Assembly (NCBI GenBank): GCA_011523315.1
Contig: WTHE01000089.1
Span: forward strand, 1-12,017
Source: Candidatus Binatota bacterium
GTDB lineage: Bacteria; Desulfobacterota; Binatia; Bin18
Reading direction: 5' to 3'
DNA length: 12,017 nucleotides
Positions 1 through 6,938 of this stretch are shown piece after piece. Numbering within the stretch: position 1 is the stretch's first letter; the number at the start of each line of letters is the position of its first letter. The notes beneath the pieces were generated by a model. The model was given only the letters and a program-made list of their open reading frames with translations. It searched no databases and had not been told where the DNA came from. Position numbers and translations under genes: made by a program.

Positions 1-5
1 GGAGG

Positions 6-1241
6 TTACCACGTCTGCCGTTGCTGGCGCCGCGCAGCCTGCATACGGGCCGCGAAATCGGCCGGCTTCATGATCAGCGAGCCGGGTTCGCTCTCCTGCT
101 CCTGCGGGTGCTCCTCGTTATAGTGCACGGCAATGCTCTGACGGACCAGATCTTCGCAAAACGGAATGCCTTTGCCACCGTCTTTTTGCAGGGCCAGGGC
201 GACGGCCAGGGCACGCTTGGCACTATCGAAACGGGAGCGGGCGGCTAGGTGAAACGCGGTCTCTTCAAGACGCCGGGCATAGGTCCGGGCGCTGTCGCCG
301 CTGAACAGCTCGACCAGCACGGTGTCGATAATCCCCTGGGCGCGGTCCTGCTGCTGGTATTTGTTGAGGACCAGGGGGCTGTCCTGGGCCTGGGTCATCT
401 GCTCGACATACGGCTTGGCCTGCTCCTCGTCGAGCAGCCAGCGCTGGAGGTCGGGCTCCTCGAACAGCTGGCTGGAGGTGCTGAGCCAGTTGTCCTGGCT
501 GGCGATCTCGGCCGGATCAATGCCCTCAGGCGGGGGCATCGGGCTGGCCTCGGCCGGGCTGGACAGCAGGTGGGAGCGCAGGGCCGGGTAGGCGTCAATA
601 GGCTGTCCCGACGGGCCCGGTGGCTCGGGCTGGCCTTTTGCCTGAGCCCGCTCATAGCCCTCAGACATGAGAAAGTCACAGTAGCGCCAGGGGGCTCCAA
701 CCAGGGCGATCTGATAGCGCTCGGCAAGGTCCTGGCGGGCTAGCTTGATGCCCTTGCGGTTGACTTCGGTGGCCTCAATACGGCGCATGCCGTCCGGCTC
801 GTTGATGAGAGCCGACAGGTAGTGGAGCCCGCCCCCGATGCGTGGCTTGACCAGCCACACCAGGCGGTCCCCGTGGCCGTCCATGGACGACAGATAGCCC
901 TCGGGCTCAACCGGGGTCAGGATCGACTTGGCCGGCTCCTGCTCGGGCCGGTCGATGGCTACGCCTTTTTGTGACAGCTTGTACAGCGCACGGTGGATGG
1001 CCCGCCGCAGGGTTTTGTTCGGCTTGCGCGCCTCCCAGTCGAGCAGTAGCTGGGCGGCCTGGGGGACGGGATGATCGCCGAGCAGGGCGGCCAGAGCCAG
1101 ATCAGCCCCGGGGTCCTGCCCCTGGCGGGCTTGCAGCTCGTCGAGCGACACGCTCCCGTCCTGGAGTCGAGCCAGACTGATGCCCCACCCGTCTATCAGC
1201 TTCCTGCCCGCAGCCAAGCGTGGATCGGCTTTTTTCGCCAT
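6..1241 (-). CDS. Hypothetical protein, 411 aa, unknown function
   Basis: I do not recognise this protein. The start is the ATG at 1241, preceded by a strong GGAGGG ribosome-binding site about five bases upstream. A start nine codons further up (1268) would bury that site. The protein is soluble: no signal peptide or membrane segment is visible. An N-terminal helical part (about 1-100) contains a basic patch around residues 72-93 (RKPNKTLRRAIHRALYKL). A central part (about 105-195) has a glycine-rich turn PRIGGGLHYL and the segment APWRYCDFL. A proline-rich linker (about 204-240) follows, and then a charged helical C-terminal part (about 260-411) ending in a basic tail. I see no catalytic motif, zinc site or nucleotide-binding loop. 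The gene is complete (TAA at 6-8) and divergent from the TPR/ATPase pair across 165 bases, so they may share regulation (inference). The basic patch could bind nucleic acid, but that is speculative. The ORF is secure; the function is unknown. Confidence 0.85.
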   Translation of the reverse strand: MAKKADPRLAAGRKLIDGWGISLARLQDGSVSLDELQARQGQDPGADLALAALLGDHPVPQAAQLLLDWEARKPNKTLRRAIHRALYKLSQKGVAIDRPEQEPAKSILTPVEPEGYLSSMDGHGDRLVWLVKPRIGGGLHYLSALINEPDGMRRIEATEVNRKGIKLARQDLAERYQIALVGAPWRYCDFLMSEGYERAQAKGQPEPPGPSGQPIDAYPALRSHLLSSPAEASPMPPPEGIDPAEIASQDNWLSTSSQLFEEPDLQRWLLDEEQAKPYVEQMTQAQDSPLVLNKYQQQDRAQGIIDTVLVELFSGDSARTYARRLEETAFHLAARSRFDSAKRALAVALALQKDGGKGIPFCEDLVRQSIAVHYNEEHPQEQESEPGSLIMKPADFAARMQAARRQQRQTW

Positions 1242-1406
1242 ACACCCTCCAGAGGAAAACGGGAGCACCTTACCTAGCCGGCTTCGGTCCTGTCAATGGT
1301 AATGGTCTGGCACGAGGCCGGACCTAGCCGCTGCGGGCCGTTCCTGATAGACCTGGAGGGGCGTATCTTGAAGACCACGCCGGCCAACTGCTAAAGGTGA
1401 TCAGCA
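1242..1406. other. Divergent intergenic region
   Basis: These 165 bases separate the divergent hypothetical gene from the TPR/ATPase pair. They hold the minus-strand promoter candidate described separately and the plus-strand ribosome-binding site AAGGTGA (1394-1400), six bases before the ATG at 1407. For the plus strand, TATCTT at 1364-1369 could be a -10 element, but there is no good -35 hexamer 17 bases upstream. The sequence CCTAGCCG occurs twice (starting 1273 and 1323), which could be chance. I see no RNA gene or riboswitch fold. Confidence 0.4.
1267..1296 (-). promoter_or_regulatory. Putative sigma-70-type promoter for the 411-aa hypothetical gene
   Basis: On the minus strand a perfect -35 hexamer TTGACA (1296-1291) is followed, after 18 bases, by TAAGGT (1272-1267). 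The latter matches the -10 consensus at its first, second and last bases. A transcript starting near 1260 would have a leader of about 20 bases that includes the GGAGGG ribosome-binding site before the ATG at 1241. The -35 element is convincing. The -10 is weak and the spacer one base longer than optimal, so this remains a prediction. Confidence 0.4.
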
Positions 1407-2570
1407 ATGCGTTTCTGTCCCCAGTGTGGTGTCCAGACCGTTCCCCAGGCTCGCTTTTGTACCGAGTGTGGTGCGGCGCTGTCGGGCGCCCCAAAAGTCC
1501 CCGGCAAAAAAGACGGCCGGGCGGCCACCCAGGCTCCGGCCTCACCGGCCGCCCGCCACTCCCTGTTTGCCGGACTGGTTGTGCTGTCGGCATACCTGGC
1601 TATTGGCGTCGGCCTGTGGGTCTTCGTGCTGCGCTCACAGCCCTTCCCGGTCGTTGCTGTCGCCGAGGGCCCGGCCAGCTCGGGCGGCTCGCAAGCCCTG
1701 CCCCAGGATCATCCGCCGATCAGCATTCCCGACGACGCCAAACAGCAGATTGCCAGCCTGGTTGACGAGGCCAACGCCAAGCCCGATTCGGCCGAGACCT
1801 GGCGGCGCCTGGCCGAGGTCCAGTTTCGGGCCTCCCAGCTCGAGGCCAGCTACCGCAGCGCAGCCCTGTCCTCGTATCAACACGTGCTGGAGCTGGCGCC
1901 CGACGACCCGACCGCGCTGCGCGGCATCGGCAACGTGTACTACGACTTTGAGGAGCATACCAAGGCCATCGGCTACTATGAGCGCTACCTGGCTTTGCGG
2001 CCCGGCGACGCAAACGTTCGCACCGATCTGGGGACGATGTACCTGTACACCAACCGGGCAGACCGGGCCATTGCCGAGTATCAGACGGTGATTGCCGCAA
2101 ACCCGGACTTCTTTCAGGCGCATTTCAACCTGGGCATCGCCTACCGGGAAAAGGCGGATTTTACCCAGGCCCGCCAGAGCCTGGAGCGGGCCAGAGCCCT
2201 GACCGACGACGAACGCATCCGCGACCGGGTGGACCACGTGCTGGCCCAGTTGAACGGCGCCGCCCCGCCTCAGGCCCAGCCGCGCACCGCGTTTCAGCAC
2301 GCGGTCGAACAGCTCTTCCACTCGCACGATATCATGGGCCCAAAAGTGGCCCGGATCGAGTGGTCGGCCCCGGCCGGCGCCAGAGTCTATTTGCAAAATT
2401 TTCCGATCCAGGGTATGCCCCCGGACGTTCGCAACCGTTTTCTGGCCAAGCTGCGGATCCAGATCGGGCTGGCCAAGAAGAACAATAATATTGACGACAG
2501 TGTCATTGTCGAACTGATTGACGCTGAGACCCGCAGTGTCATGGAAACGCTGCACACGGAAACATCATGA
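1407..2570 (+). CDS. Zinc-ribbon, single-TM, TPR-repeat protein (387 aa)
   Basis: The N-terminus is a short zinc ribbon with two CxxC knuckles (CPQC at 4-7, CTEC at 18-21). A basic, proline/alanine-rich linker follows, then one membrane helix at about 53-76. The rest is a large domain with three to four tetratricopeptide repeats (about 130-268; clearest at 168-201 and 202-235, with the usual ELAPDDPTAL and ALRPGDANV junctions). A separate C-terminal domain of about 90 residues (295-387) is not recognised. By the positive-inside rule (basic residues 30-50) the zinc ribbon is cytoplasmic and the TPRs are outside, though this is inference. TPRs suggest a protein-binding or scaffold role; no enzymatic motif is visible. 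The ATG at 1407 has AAGGTGA six bases upstream. The stop overlaps the start of the following AAA+ ATPase gene in ATGA, which indicates translational coupling and probably a joint function. Confidence 0.88.
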   Translation: MRFCPQCGVQTVPQARFCTECGAALSGAPKVPGKKDGRAATQAPASPAARHSLFAGLVVLSAYLAIGVGLWVFVLRSQPFPVVAVAEGPASSGGSQALPQDHPPISIPDDAKQQIASLVDEANAKPDSAETWRRLAEVQFRASQLEASYRSAALSSYQHVLELAPDDPTALRGIGNVYYDFEEHTKAIGYYERYLALRPGDANVRTDLGTMYLYTNRADRAIAEYQTVIAANPDFFQAHFNLGIAYREKADFTQARQSLERARALTDDERIRDRVDHVLAQLNGAAPPQAQPRTAFQHAVEQLFHSHDIMGPKVARIEWSAPAGARVYLQNFPIQGMPPDVRNRFLAKLRIQIGLAKKNNNIDDSVIVELIDAETRSVMETLHTETS

Positions 2571-3382
2571 CGGACACCAACGGACAGGCTCCATTCTATC
2601 TGCCTATTGGCGATGAGGTTGACATCTTTCGGGCGGCCTACGAGTGCCGCCTGCCCGTCCTGCTCAAAGGGCCGACCGGCTGCGGCAAGACGCGCTTTGT
2701 CGAGTATATGGCCCACATGCTGATGCGGGAAGAAAAAGAAGAGGTACCCGGCAACCTCATCACCGTTGCCTGCCACGAGGATCTGACCGGCAGCGATCTG
2801 GTCGGACGCTATCTGATTCAGGGCGACGAAACCGTCTGGATTGACGGGCCGCTGACCCAGGCCGTGCGGCTCGGCACGGTGTGTTATCTGGACGAGATCG
2901 TGGAGGCCCGCAAGGACACGATCGTCCTGATCCACCCGCTGACCGACCACCGGCGGATTCTGCCCATCGACAAAAAGGGCGAAATCCAGCAGGCCCACTC
3001 CGATTTTCTGCTGGTCATCTCCTACAACCCGGGCTATCAGAGCATTCTCAAAGACCTCAAGCACTCCACCCGCCAGCGTTTCGTGACCATCGAGTTCACC
3101 TATCCGCCGCGCGATAAAGAGGCCGAGGTGATTGCCCACGAAAGCACCCTGGAGCTGGAGACCGCGCTCGATCTGGCCCGGCTGGGAGAGAAGGTCCGCC
3201 ACCTCAAGGCCAGCGGTCTCGAAGAAGGGGTGAGCACGCGGCTGCTCATCTACGCCGGACACCTGATGGGCCAGGGGGTCTCGGCCCGGCGGGCGTGTTC
3301 GGTGGCGGTGTCGCGCTCGCTGACCGATGACGTGGACTCGCAGCGGGCCATCGACGAGGTCATCAACGCGATTTTCCCCTGA
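2567..3382 (+). CDS. AAA+ ATPase of the CbbQ/NirQ/NorQ (MoxR-like) family
   Basis: This 271-residue protein has the size and layout of CbbQ/NorQ ATPases. Visible motifs are Walker A GPTGCGKT (35-42), Walker B VCYLDE (105-110), sensor-1 region ISYNPGYQ (151-158), the arginine-finger region TRQRF (168-172), and a C-terminal helical lid with the sensor-2 segment GVSTRLLIYAG (221-231). Known relatives form hexameric rings that work with a VWA-domain protein (CbbO or NorD). They remodel or activate metalloenzymes such as Rubisco or nitric oxide reductase. No VWA gene and no such target enzyme lies in this window. The start overlaps the stop of the zinc-ribbon TPR gene by four bases (ATGA), so the two are probably made together. 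The TPR protein may act as membrane adaptor or recruit the client, which is inference. Family assignment is secure; substrate unknown. No specific symbol is justified. Confidence 0.92.
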   Translation: MTDTNGQAPFYLPIGDEVDIFRAAYECRLPVLLKGPTGCGKTRFVEYMAHMLMREEKEEVPGNLITVACHEDLTGSDLVGRYLIQGDETVWIDGPLTQAVRLGTVCYLDEIVEARKDTIVLIHPLTDHRRILPIDKKGEIQQAHSDFLLVISYNPGYQSILKDLKHSTRQRFVTIEFTYPPRDKEAEVIAHESTLELETALDLARLGEKVRHLKASGLEEGVSTRLLIYAGHLMGQGVSARRACSVAVSRSLTDDVDSQRAIDEVINAIFP

Positions 3383-3396
3383 GCCGCGCCGCTCAG
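3379..3396. terminator. Small inverted repeat between convergent genes (weak terminator candidate)
   Basis: CTGAGC (3379-3384) and GCTCAG (3391-3396) form a perfect 6-bp stem with a 6-base loop, starting at the stop codon of the ATPase gene. The convergent uracil-DNA glycosylase gene ends only 32 bases away. No T-run follows on either strand, so an intrinsic terminator is doubtful. A direct repeat CCGACCTCA (3397-3405 and 3408-3416) sits immediately beside it. Confidence 0.25.
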
Positions 3397-3414
3397 CCGA
3401 CCTCAAGACCGACC

Positions 3415-4098
3415 TCAGGGCTGGTCGATGAGTTGGCGGGCCTGCTGAAAGACAGCGTGGAACATGTCTCTGGTCAGCCGCCCGGTGAAGGTGTTCTGCT
3501 GGCTGGGGTGATACGAGCCGATCAGCGTTATCCCGTCAAGATCATAGCTGACGCCGTGGCCGAAGCGCGGTTTGGGAGACGGCACGTACAGGCCGAGTTC
3601 GCGGCGGGCGCTCAGATAAGCCTGAAACGCGATGTGACCCAGGGCGACCACCACCCGGACACGTTTGAGCAGTTGCAGCTCTTGGACCAGGTAGGGCCGG
3701 CAGGCTGCAAACTCTTCGCGCGAGGGCTTGTTGTCCGGCGGGGCGCAGTGCACGGCCGAGGTGATGCAACAGTTGCGCAGGACGAGACCGTCGTTCCTGC
3801 GGCTGGAGGTCGGCTGGTTGGCAAACCCGGCCGCGTACAGCGCCCCGTACAGCCAGTCGCCGCTGCGGTCTCCGGTAAACGCCCGCCCGGTCCGGTTCCC
3901 GCCATGGGCGGCCGGGGCGAGGCCGACAATTAACAGCTGGGCTTTGGGGGTTCCGAAGCTGGGCACCGGTTTTCCCCAGTAGGTCCACTCCCGGTAGCGC
4001 TTGACCTTGTCCCGAGAGATGCGGGCGAGATAGTCCACCAGCCGGGGACAGCGGGCGCAGCCGACGATCTGGCGTTGGAGTTGGGCAAAGCTGGGCAT
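3415..4098 (-). CDS. Family 5 uracil-DNA glycosylase (UDGb), Fe-S type
   Basis: This 227-residue enzyme should remove uracil, and in characterised UDGb also other deaminated bases, from DNA as the first step of base excision repair. Motif I is GLAPAAHGGNRTGR (59-72), the family 5 version that lacks the catalytic Asp/Asn of classical UDGs. The C-terminal motif is SYHPSQQNTFTGRLT (195-209). C14 and C17 (CARC), C118 (VHCAPP) and C133 (ACRPYL) fit the four ligands of the family's 4Fe-4S cluster. The ATG at 4098 gives the expected family length. An upstream in-frame extension to 4323 would add 75 low-complexity residues inside the preceding gene, so I reject it. The start lies two bases after the stop of the upstream exported nuclease-like gene, implying cotranscription and probably coupled translation; no strong ribosome-binding site is visible. 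Confidence in the family is high. Confidence 0.95.
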   Translation of the reverse strand: MPSFAQLQRQIVGCARCPRLVDYLARISRDKVKRYREWTYWGKPVPSFGTPKAQLLIVGLAPAAHGGNRTGRAFTGDRSGDWLYGALYAAGFANQPTSSRRNDGLVLRNCCITSAVHCAPPDNKPSREEFAACRPYLVQELQLLKRVRVVVALGHIAFQAYLSARRELGLYVPSPKPRFGHGVSYDLDGITLIGSYHPSQQNTFTGRLTRDMFHAVFQQARQLIDQP

Positions 4099-4100
4099 AT

Positions 4101-4982
4101 CTATGTCCCGAGACGTAAGCTCAGCATGATCGCACAATGGTCCGGATGGTCTCCCAGCCGGGGTATCTCGCGCAGGGAGTCTGGAACAATCCTGCTCACG
4201 AGGTCGCCCGACACAACGATATGATCGATCAGGGCGGTGTAGCGTGGATCGCAGCTGGTCGGCAGTCCAGCCGTCGCCAGATGCAGGCCGAGCCGGGCCG
4301 ACGACAGGACGCGCCAGGCCCAATCGCCGTCAAGCGCCAGGCGACGGTTGAAGTCGCCCAGAATGGCGTAGGGGATGTTCTCCGCCTGTCTGGCCTCGAC
4401 CCAGGACTTGAGCGCACCGACCTGAAGCCGGAGGGTTTCGCAGATGGCCGCGCGTTCGGCGTCCCGGTCCTGTTCTGCTCCCCAACACCCCGAGACGAGA
4501 TGGACCGACAGCAGGCGCAGGCCGGCTCCCTGGTGTATGGTGATGTCGGTGCCCCAGGGGATGTCGGGATTGGAGTTGGCCAGGCTGCTCAGGTCCGGGT
4601 TGCGCCGAAATGCGACACCTGTCCGTATGGCGAACCCCGTCGCCTGATGGCGCAGGCGCTCATCGGGCCGCTCCCGACACGGCGCGCGTTGCCCAACCTC
4701 GGGACGCGAGGACAGCACGACCTGCCAGTCGGTCGCCGGAAACACACGGGCGGCGGCGGTTTCGTTTTCAACTTCCTGTACGGCGACAAGGTCCGGCCCC
4801 AGACGCGCGATCTGTGTGCGTATGGCCTCGTAGTCGGCGTCGCGTCTGGGGACGCAGCCGACATGGGAGGCGGCGTTGAGGTGTTCAAGATTCCAGGCGG
4901 CGAGGGTGAGTGCCGAGGCGCTGCGGGGATGAGCCGCCAGGTACAAGATCAGCAGGCCGAGACATACACGCGGGAGTGTCAC
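4101..4982 (-). CDS. Exported endonuclease/exonuclease/phosphatase (EEP, DNase I-like) family protein
   Basis: With the GTG at 4982 as start (293 aa), the N-terminus is a classical signal peptide: VTLPR, a leucine-rich core, and a likely cleavage after ASA at residue 24. The EEP fold follows with its metal and catalytic motifs: AAWNLEHL (N31), VQEVE (E70), SVHLVSG (H161), LGDFN (D210, N212), LIDHIVVSG (D253, H254) and DHPDHCAI (D281, H282). All key residues are present, so an Mg-dependent phosphodiesterase is likely. Whether it cuts DNA, RNA or another phosphoester cannot be told. The start is uncertain. A GTG at 5066 overlaps the aminopeptidase stop as GTGA (321 aa), and an ATG at 5042 gives 313 aa. 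I prefer 4982 because GGGAG lies about eight bases upstream and the signal peptide then starts at residue 1. Several cysteines could form disulphides outside the cytoplasm. Confidence 0.85.
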   Translation of the reverse strand: MTLPRVCLGLLILYLAAHPRSASALTLAAWNLEHLNAASHVGCVPRRDADYEAIRTQIARLGPDLVAVQEVENETAAARVFPATDWQVVLSSRPEVGQRAPCRERPDERLRHQATGFAIRTGVAFRRNPDLSSLANSNPDIPWGTDITIHQGAGLRLLSVHLVSGCWGAEQDRDAERAAICETLRLQVGALKSWVEARQAENIPYAILGDFNRRLALDGDWAWRVLSSARLGLHLATAGLPTSCDPRYTALIDHIVVSGDLVSRIVPDSLREIPRLGDHPDHCAIMLSLRLGT

Positions 4983-5062
4983 ACTTCCCGCTCCCGTCCG
5001 ATCACAGCCAGACCCGCCTCGGGCCTGCCCACGGCTCGGCATGCCTTCTCGCCCGCCGTGGC

Positions 5063-6538
5063 TCACACGCTCATCACGTAGCGCACCAGGGTCCGCACCC
5101 CAAAGCCGGTCCCGCCCCGCGGGCTGTAGGGCAGGGCGCTCTGGGTAAAAGCCGGGCCGGCAATATCGAGATGCGCCCAGGGCGTATCGCCGACAAACTC
5201 TTCGAGAAACAAGGCGCCGGCAATCGCGCCGCCGGAGCCGCCACCGATATTCTTGATGTCGGCCACCGAGCTTTTGATGTCGTCTCTATAGTCTTTGACC
5301 AGCGGTAGCGGCCAGAACGCCTCGCCGGCCTGTTTGCCGCACGCCATCAGCGCGTCGGATAACTCCTGGTTATTGCAGAACAGGCCCGCCACCCGCGAGC
5401 CCAGCGCCACGACGCAGGCGCCGGTCAGGGTCGCCAGGTCAATAATGACATCGGCCCGGTCTTCAACCGCCCGAATCAGGGCGTCGGCCAGAATCAGACG
5501 CCCTTCGGCGTCGGTGTTGAGGACCTCGACCGTTTTGCCGTTTTTATAGGTGATGATATCGCCCGGCTTCTGGGCTGTGCCGCTCGGCATGTTTTCGGTT
5601 GAGGGCACATAGGCCGTGACCTGCACCTTGGGCCTGAGCTGGGCAATGACCTGCATGGCACCCAGGACGGTCGCTCCGCCGGACATATCCAGCTTCATCG
5701 TCTCCATGGATTTGGGCGTCTTGAGCGACAGGCCACCCGAATCAAAGGTCAACCCTTTTCCAACCAGGGCAATTTTTTTTCTGGCTCGACCCTCGGGGGT
5801 GTAGCGCAGTTTGATAAAGCGCGGCTCCTCGACACTGCCCTTGGCCACCGCCAGCAGTCCGGCCATCTTGGCCGTTTTCATCCTGCTGGGGCCGAAGACT
5901 TCGGCCTTGAGTCCGCCGTCGCGGGCGATTTTCGTCGCCTGCTCGGCCAGATACGACGGGGTGGACACCGACGCCGGCTCGTTGATCAGGTCGCGCGCCA
6001 GACACACCCCGGGCGCGGTTTTCCGGGCCGCCTCAAGCGCCCTGGAAAGCGCGACCGTCTTGCGCAGCCCGGGTCCGACCAGACTCAGGCTGTCAACCGC
6101 TGTCCGCTTGGGGGTCTTGTCCGACTTGTACTTGTCAAAGCTGTACGCCGACAGCAGGCTGCCTTCCACCACGGCGGCCAGATCGGCCTCCGGCCGTGCG
6201 TCGCTAAAAAACCAGGCCAAGTGCTTTGCCTGCTGGCCCTCGGCCTCGGCCTGGGCTTTTGCCGCGCTCCGCCGCCACGTCTCGGTGTCGGCCGCGTCTT
6301 TTCCCAGACCGAGCAGCATCAGGGTCCGGCTGGGCAGCTGGGTGTGGGTGGGGAAGACCACGCGCTGACCCGCTTTGGCGCTGAAACCGGTGTGGCTGAG
6401 GTGGGTCCTCAAGGCGCCCCCAAGGGCGGCGTCGAGGTCGCGTACAGCCCCGTTGTCGTGCTGTCCCTCGGCCAGCGGGACAACCAGCATATCGCTTTTG
6501 ATCTTGGTAACCGCCTGTGACTGGACGCGGATATTCAT
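5063..6538 (-). CDS. pepA: Leucyl aminopeptidase (peptidase family M17)
   Basis: This 491-residue enzyme releases N-terminal amino acids from peptides in the cytoplasm; relatives are two-metal hexamers. The M17 signature NTDAEGRL is at 341-348. Every catalytic or metal ligand of E. coli PepA has a counterpart: K261, D266, K273, D284, D343, E345 and R347 (a constant offset of nine from E. coli numbering). The variable N-terminal macro-like domain covers about 1-165. The start is the ATG at 6538 (MNIRVQSQ), with GGGGAT about seven bases upstream. The open frame continues to 6640, but that stretch would encode an arginine-rich artefact overlapping the preceding gene. It follows the Rho-N-domain gene by 25 bases and precedes the exported EEP gene, so it lies in the middle of the minus-strand run. 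E. coli PepA also binds DNA in Xer recombination, but nothing here tests that role. Confidence 0.96.
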   Translation of the reverse strand: MNIRVQSQAVTKIKSDMLVVPLAEGQHDNGAVRDLDAALGGALRTHLSHTGFSAKAGQRVVFPTHTQLPSRTLMLLGLGKDAADTETWRRSAAKAQAEAEGQQAKHLAWFFSDARPEADLAAVVEGSLLSAYSFDKYKSDKTPKRTAVDSLSLVGPGLRKTVALSRALEAARKTAPGVCLARDLINEPASVSTPSYLAEQATKIARDGGLKAEVFGPSRMKTAKMAGLLAVAKGSVEEPRFIKLRYTPEGRARKKIALVGKGLTFDSGGLSLKTPKSMETMKLDMSGGATVLGAMQVIAQLRPKVQVTAYVPSTENMPSGTAQKPGDIITYKNGKTVEVLNTDAEGRLILADALIRAVEDRADVIIDLATLTGACVVALGSRVAGLFCNNQELSDALMACGKQAGEAFWPLPLVKDYRDDIKSSVADIKNIGGGSGGAIAGALFLEEFVGDTPWAHLDIAGPAFTQSALPYSPRGGTGFGVRTLVRYVMSV

Positions 6539-6563
6539 GCCTCGTATCCCCACGCGGCTCGAC

Positions 6564-6935
6564 CTACTCGGCCGACGCCTCCTGAGCCGCGGCGTCAGTC
6601 TGCGGCGGCGTGTCGAGCGGCGTCTTGGCCGCCTTGGCAAACGCGCGCAGGCGGCGCTTCAGGGTCCGAATCCCGCGGCGGATCTGGTGGAGTTCGTCGT
6701 AGGCTTTGCGCTCGATCGCCGCATCACGCCTGAGTTTCATGGCCGCGATGTGTTGCTTGATGTCGGCCCTCTCGGCACTCGGTGTCTTTGCTTCCAGGGC
6801 GATGCCGTGCTGTTCGGCCAACAGCTTGACGAGATCCTCTTTTTTCATACCCGTAACGCCGACGATATTGGGGATTTTGAGCGCTTCCTCACGCAGCTTG
6901 GGGGCATTCATGCGCAGCAGTTCTTTGGCGGTCAT
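6564..6935 (-). CDS. Small Rho-N-domain (SAP-like) protein, 123 aa
   Basis: Residues 3-45 match the N-terminal domain of transcription terminator Rho, a small helical SAP-like fold: KELLRMNAPKLREEALKI, then GVTGMKKEDLVKLLAEQHGI. A strongly basic, probably coiled-coil segment follows (about 55-105, rich in Arg/Lys, e.g. IRRGIRTLKRRLRAF), then a short acidic and alanine-rich tail. None of the Rho ATPase or RNA-binding core is present, so this is not a termination factor itself. From memory, similar short Rho-N proteins occur in deltaproteobacteria; their function is not established. Basic charge plus a SAP-like fold suggests nucleic-acid binding (inference). The ATG at 6935 has AAGGA seven bases upstream, inside the end of the zinc-ribbon gene, which stops three bases before this start. 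Tight spacing suggests coexpression with that gene and with pepA downstream. Confidence 0.88.
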   Translation of the reverse strand: MTAKELLRMNAPKLREEALKIPNIVGVTGMKKEDLVKLLAEQHGIALEAKTPSAERADIKQHIAAMKLRRDAAIERKAYDELHQIRRGIRTLKRRLRAFAKAAKTPLDTPPQTDAAAQEASAE

Positions 6936-6938
6936 AGG

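Noticed and set aside
1635..3406. Long minus-strand open frames of 306 and 339 residues opposite the TPR and ATPase genes
   Set aside because: They lie antisense to genes with clear domains (TPR, Walker A/B), have no recognisable motifs and are typical shadow frames of G+C-rich coding DNA.
4099..4323. 75-residue N-terminal extension of the uracil-DNA glycosylase
   Set aside because: It overlaps the upstream EEP gene in another frame, is low-complexity and would make the protein longer than the family; the ATG at 4098 fits the expected start.
6539..6640. Arginine-rich N-terminal extension of leucyl aminopeptidase
   Set aside because: It overlaps the end of the Rho-N gene and its arginine run comes from reading that gene out of frame; MNIRVQ at 6538 gives normal PepA length.
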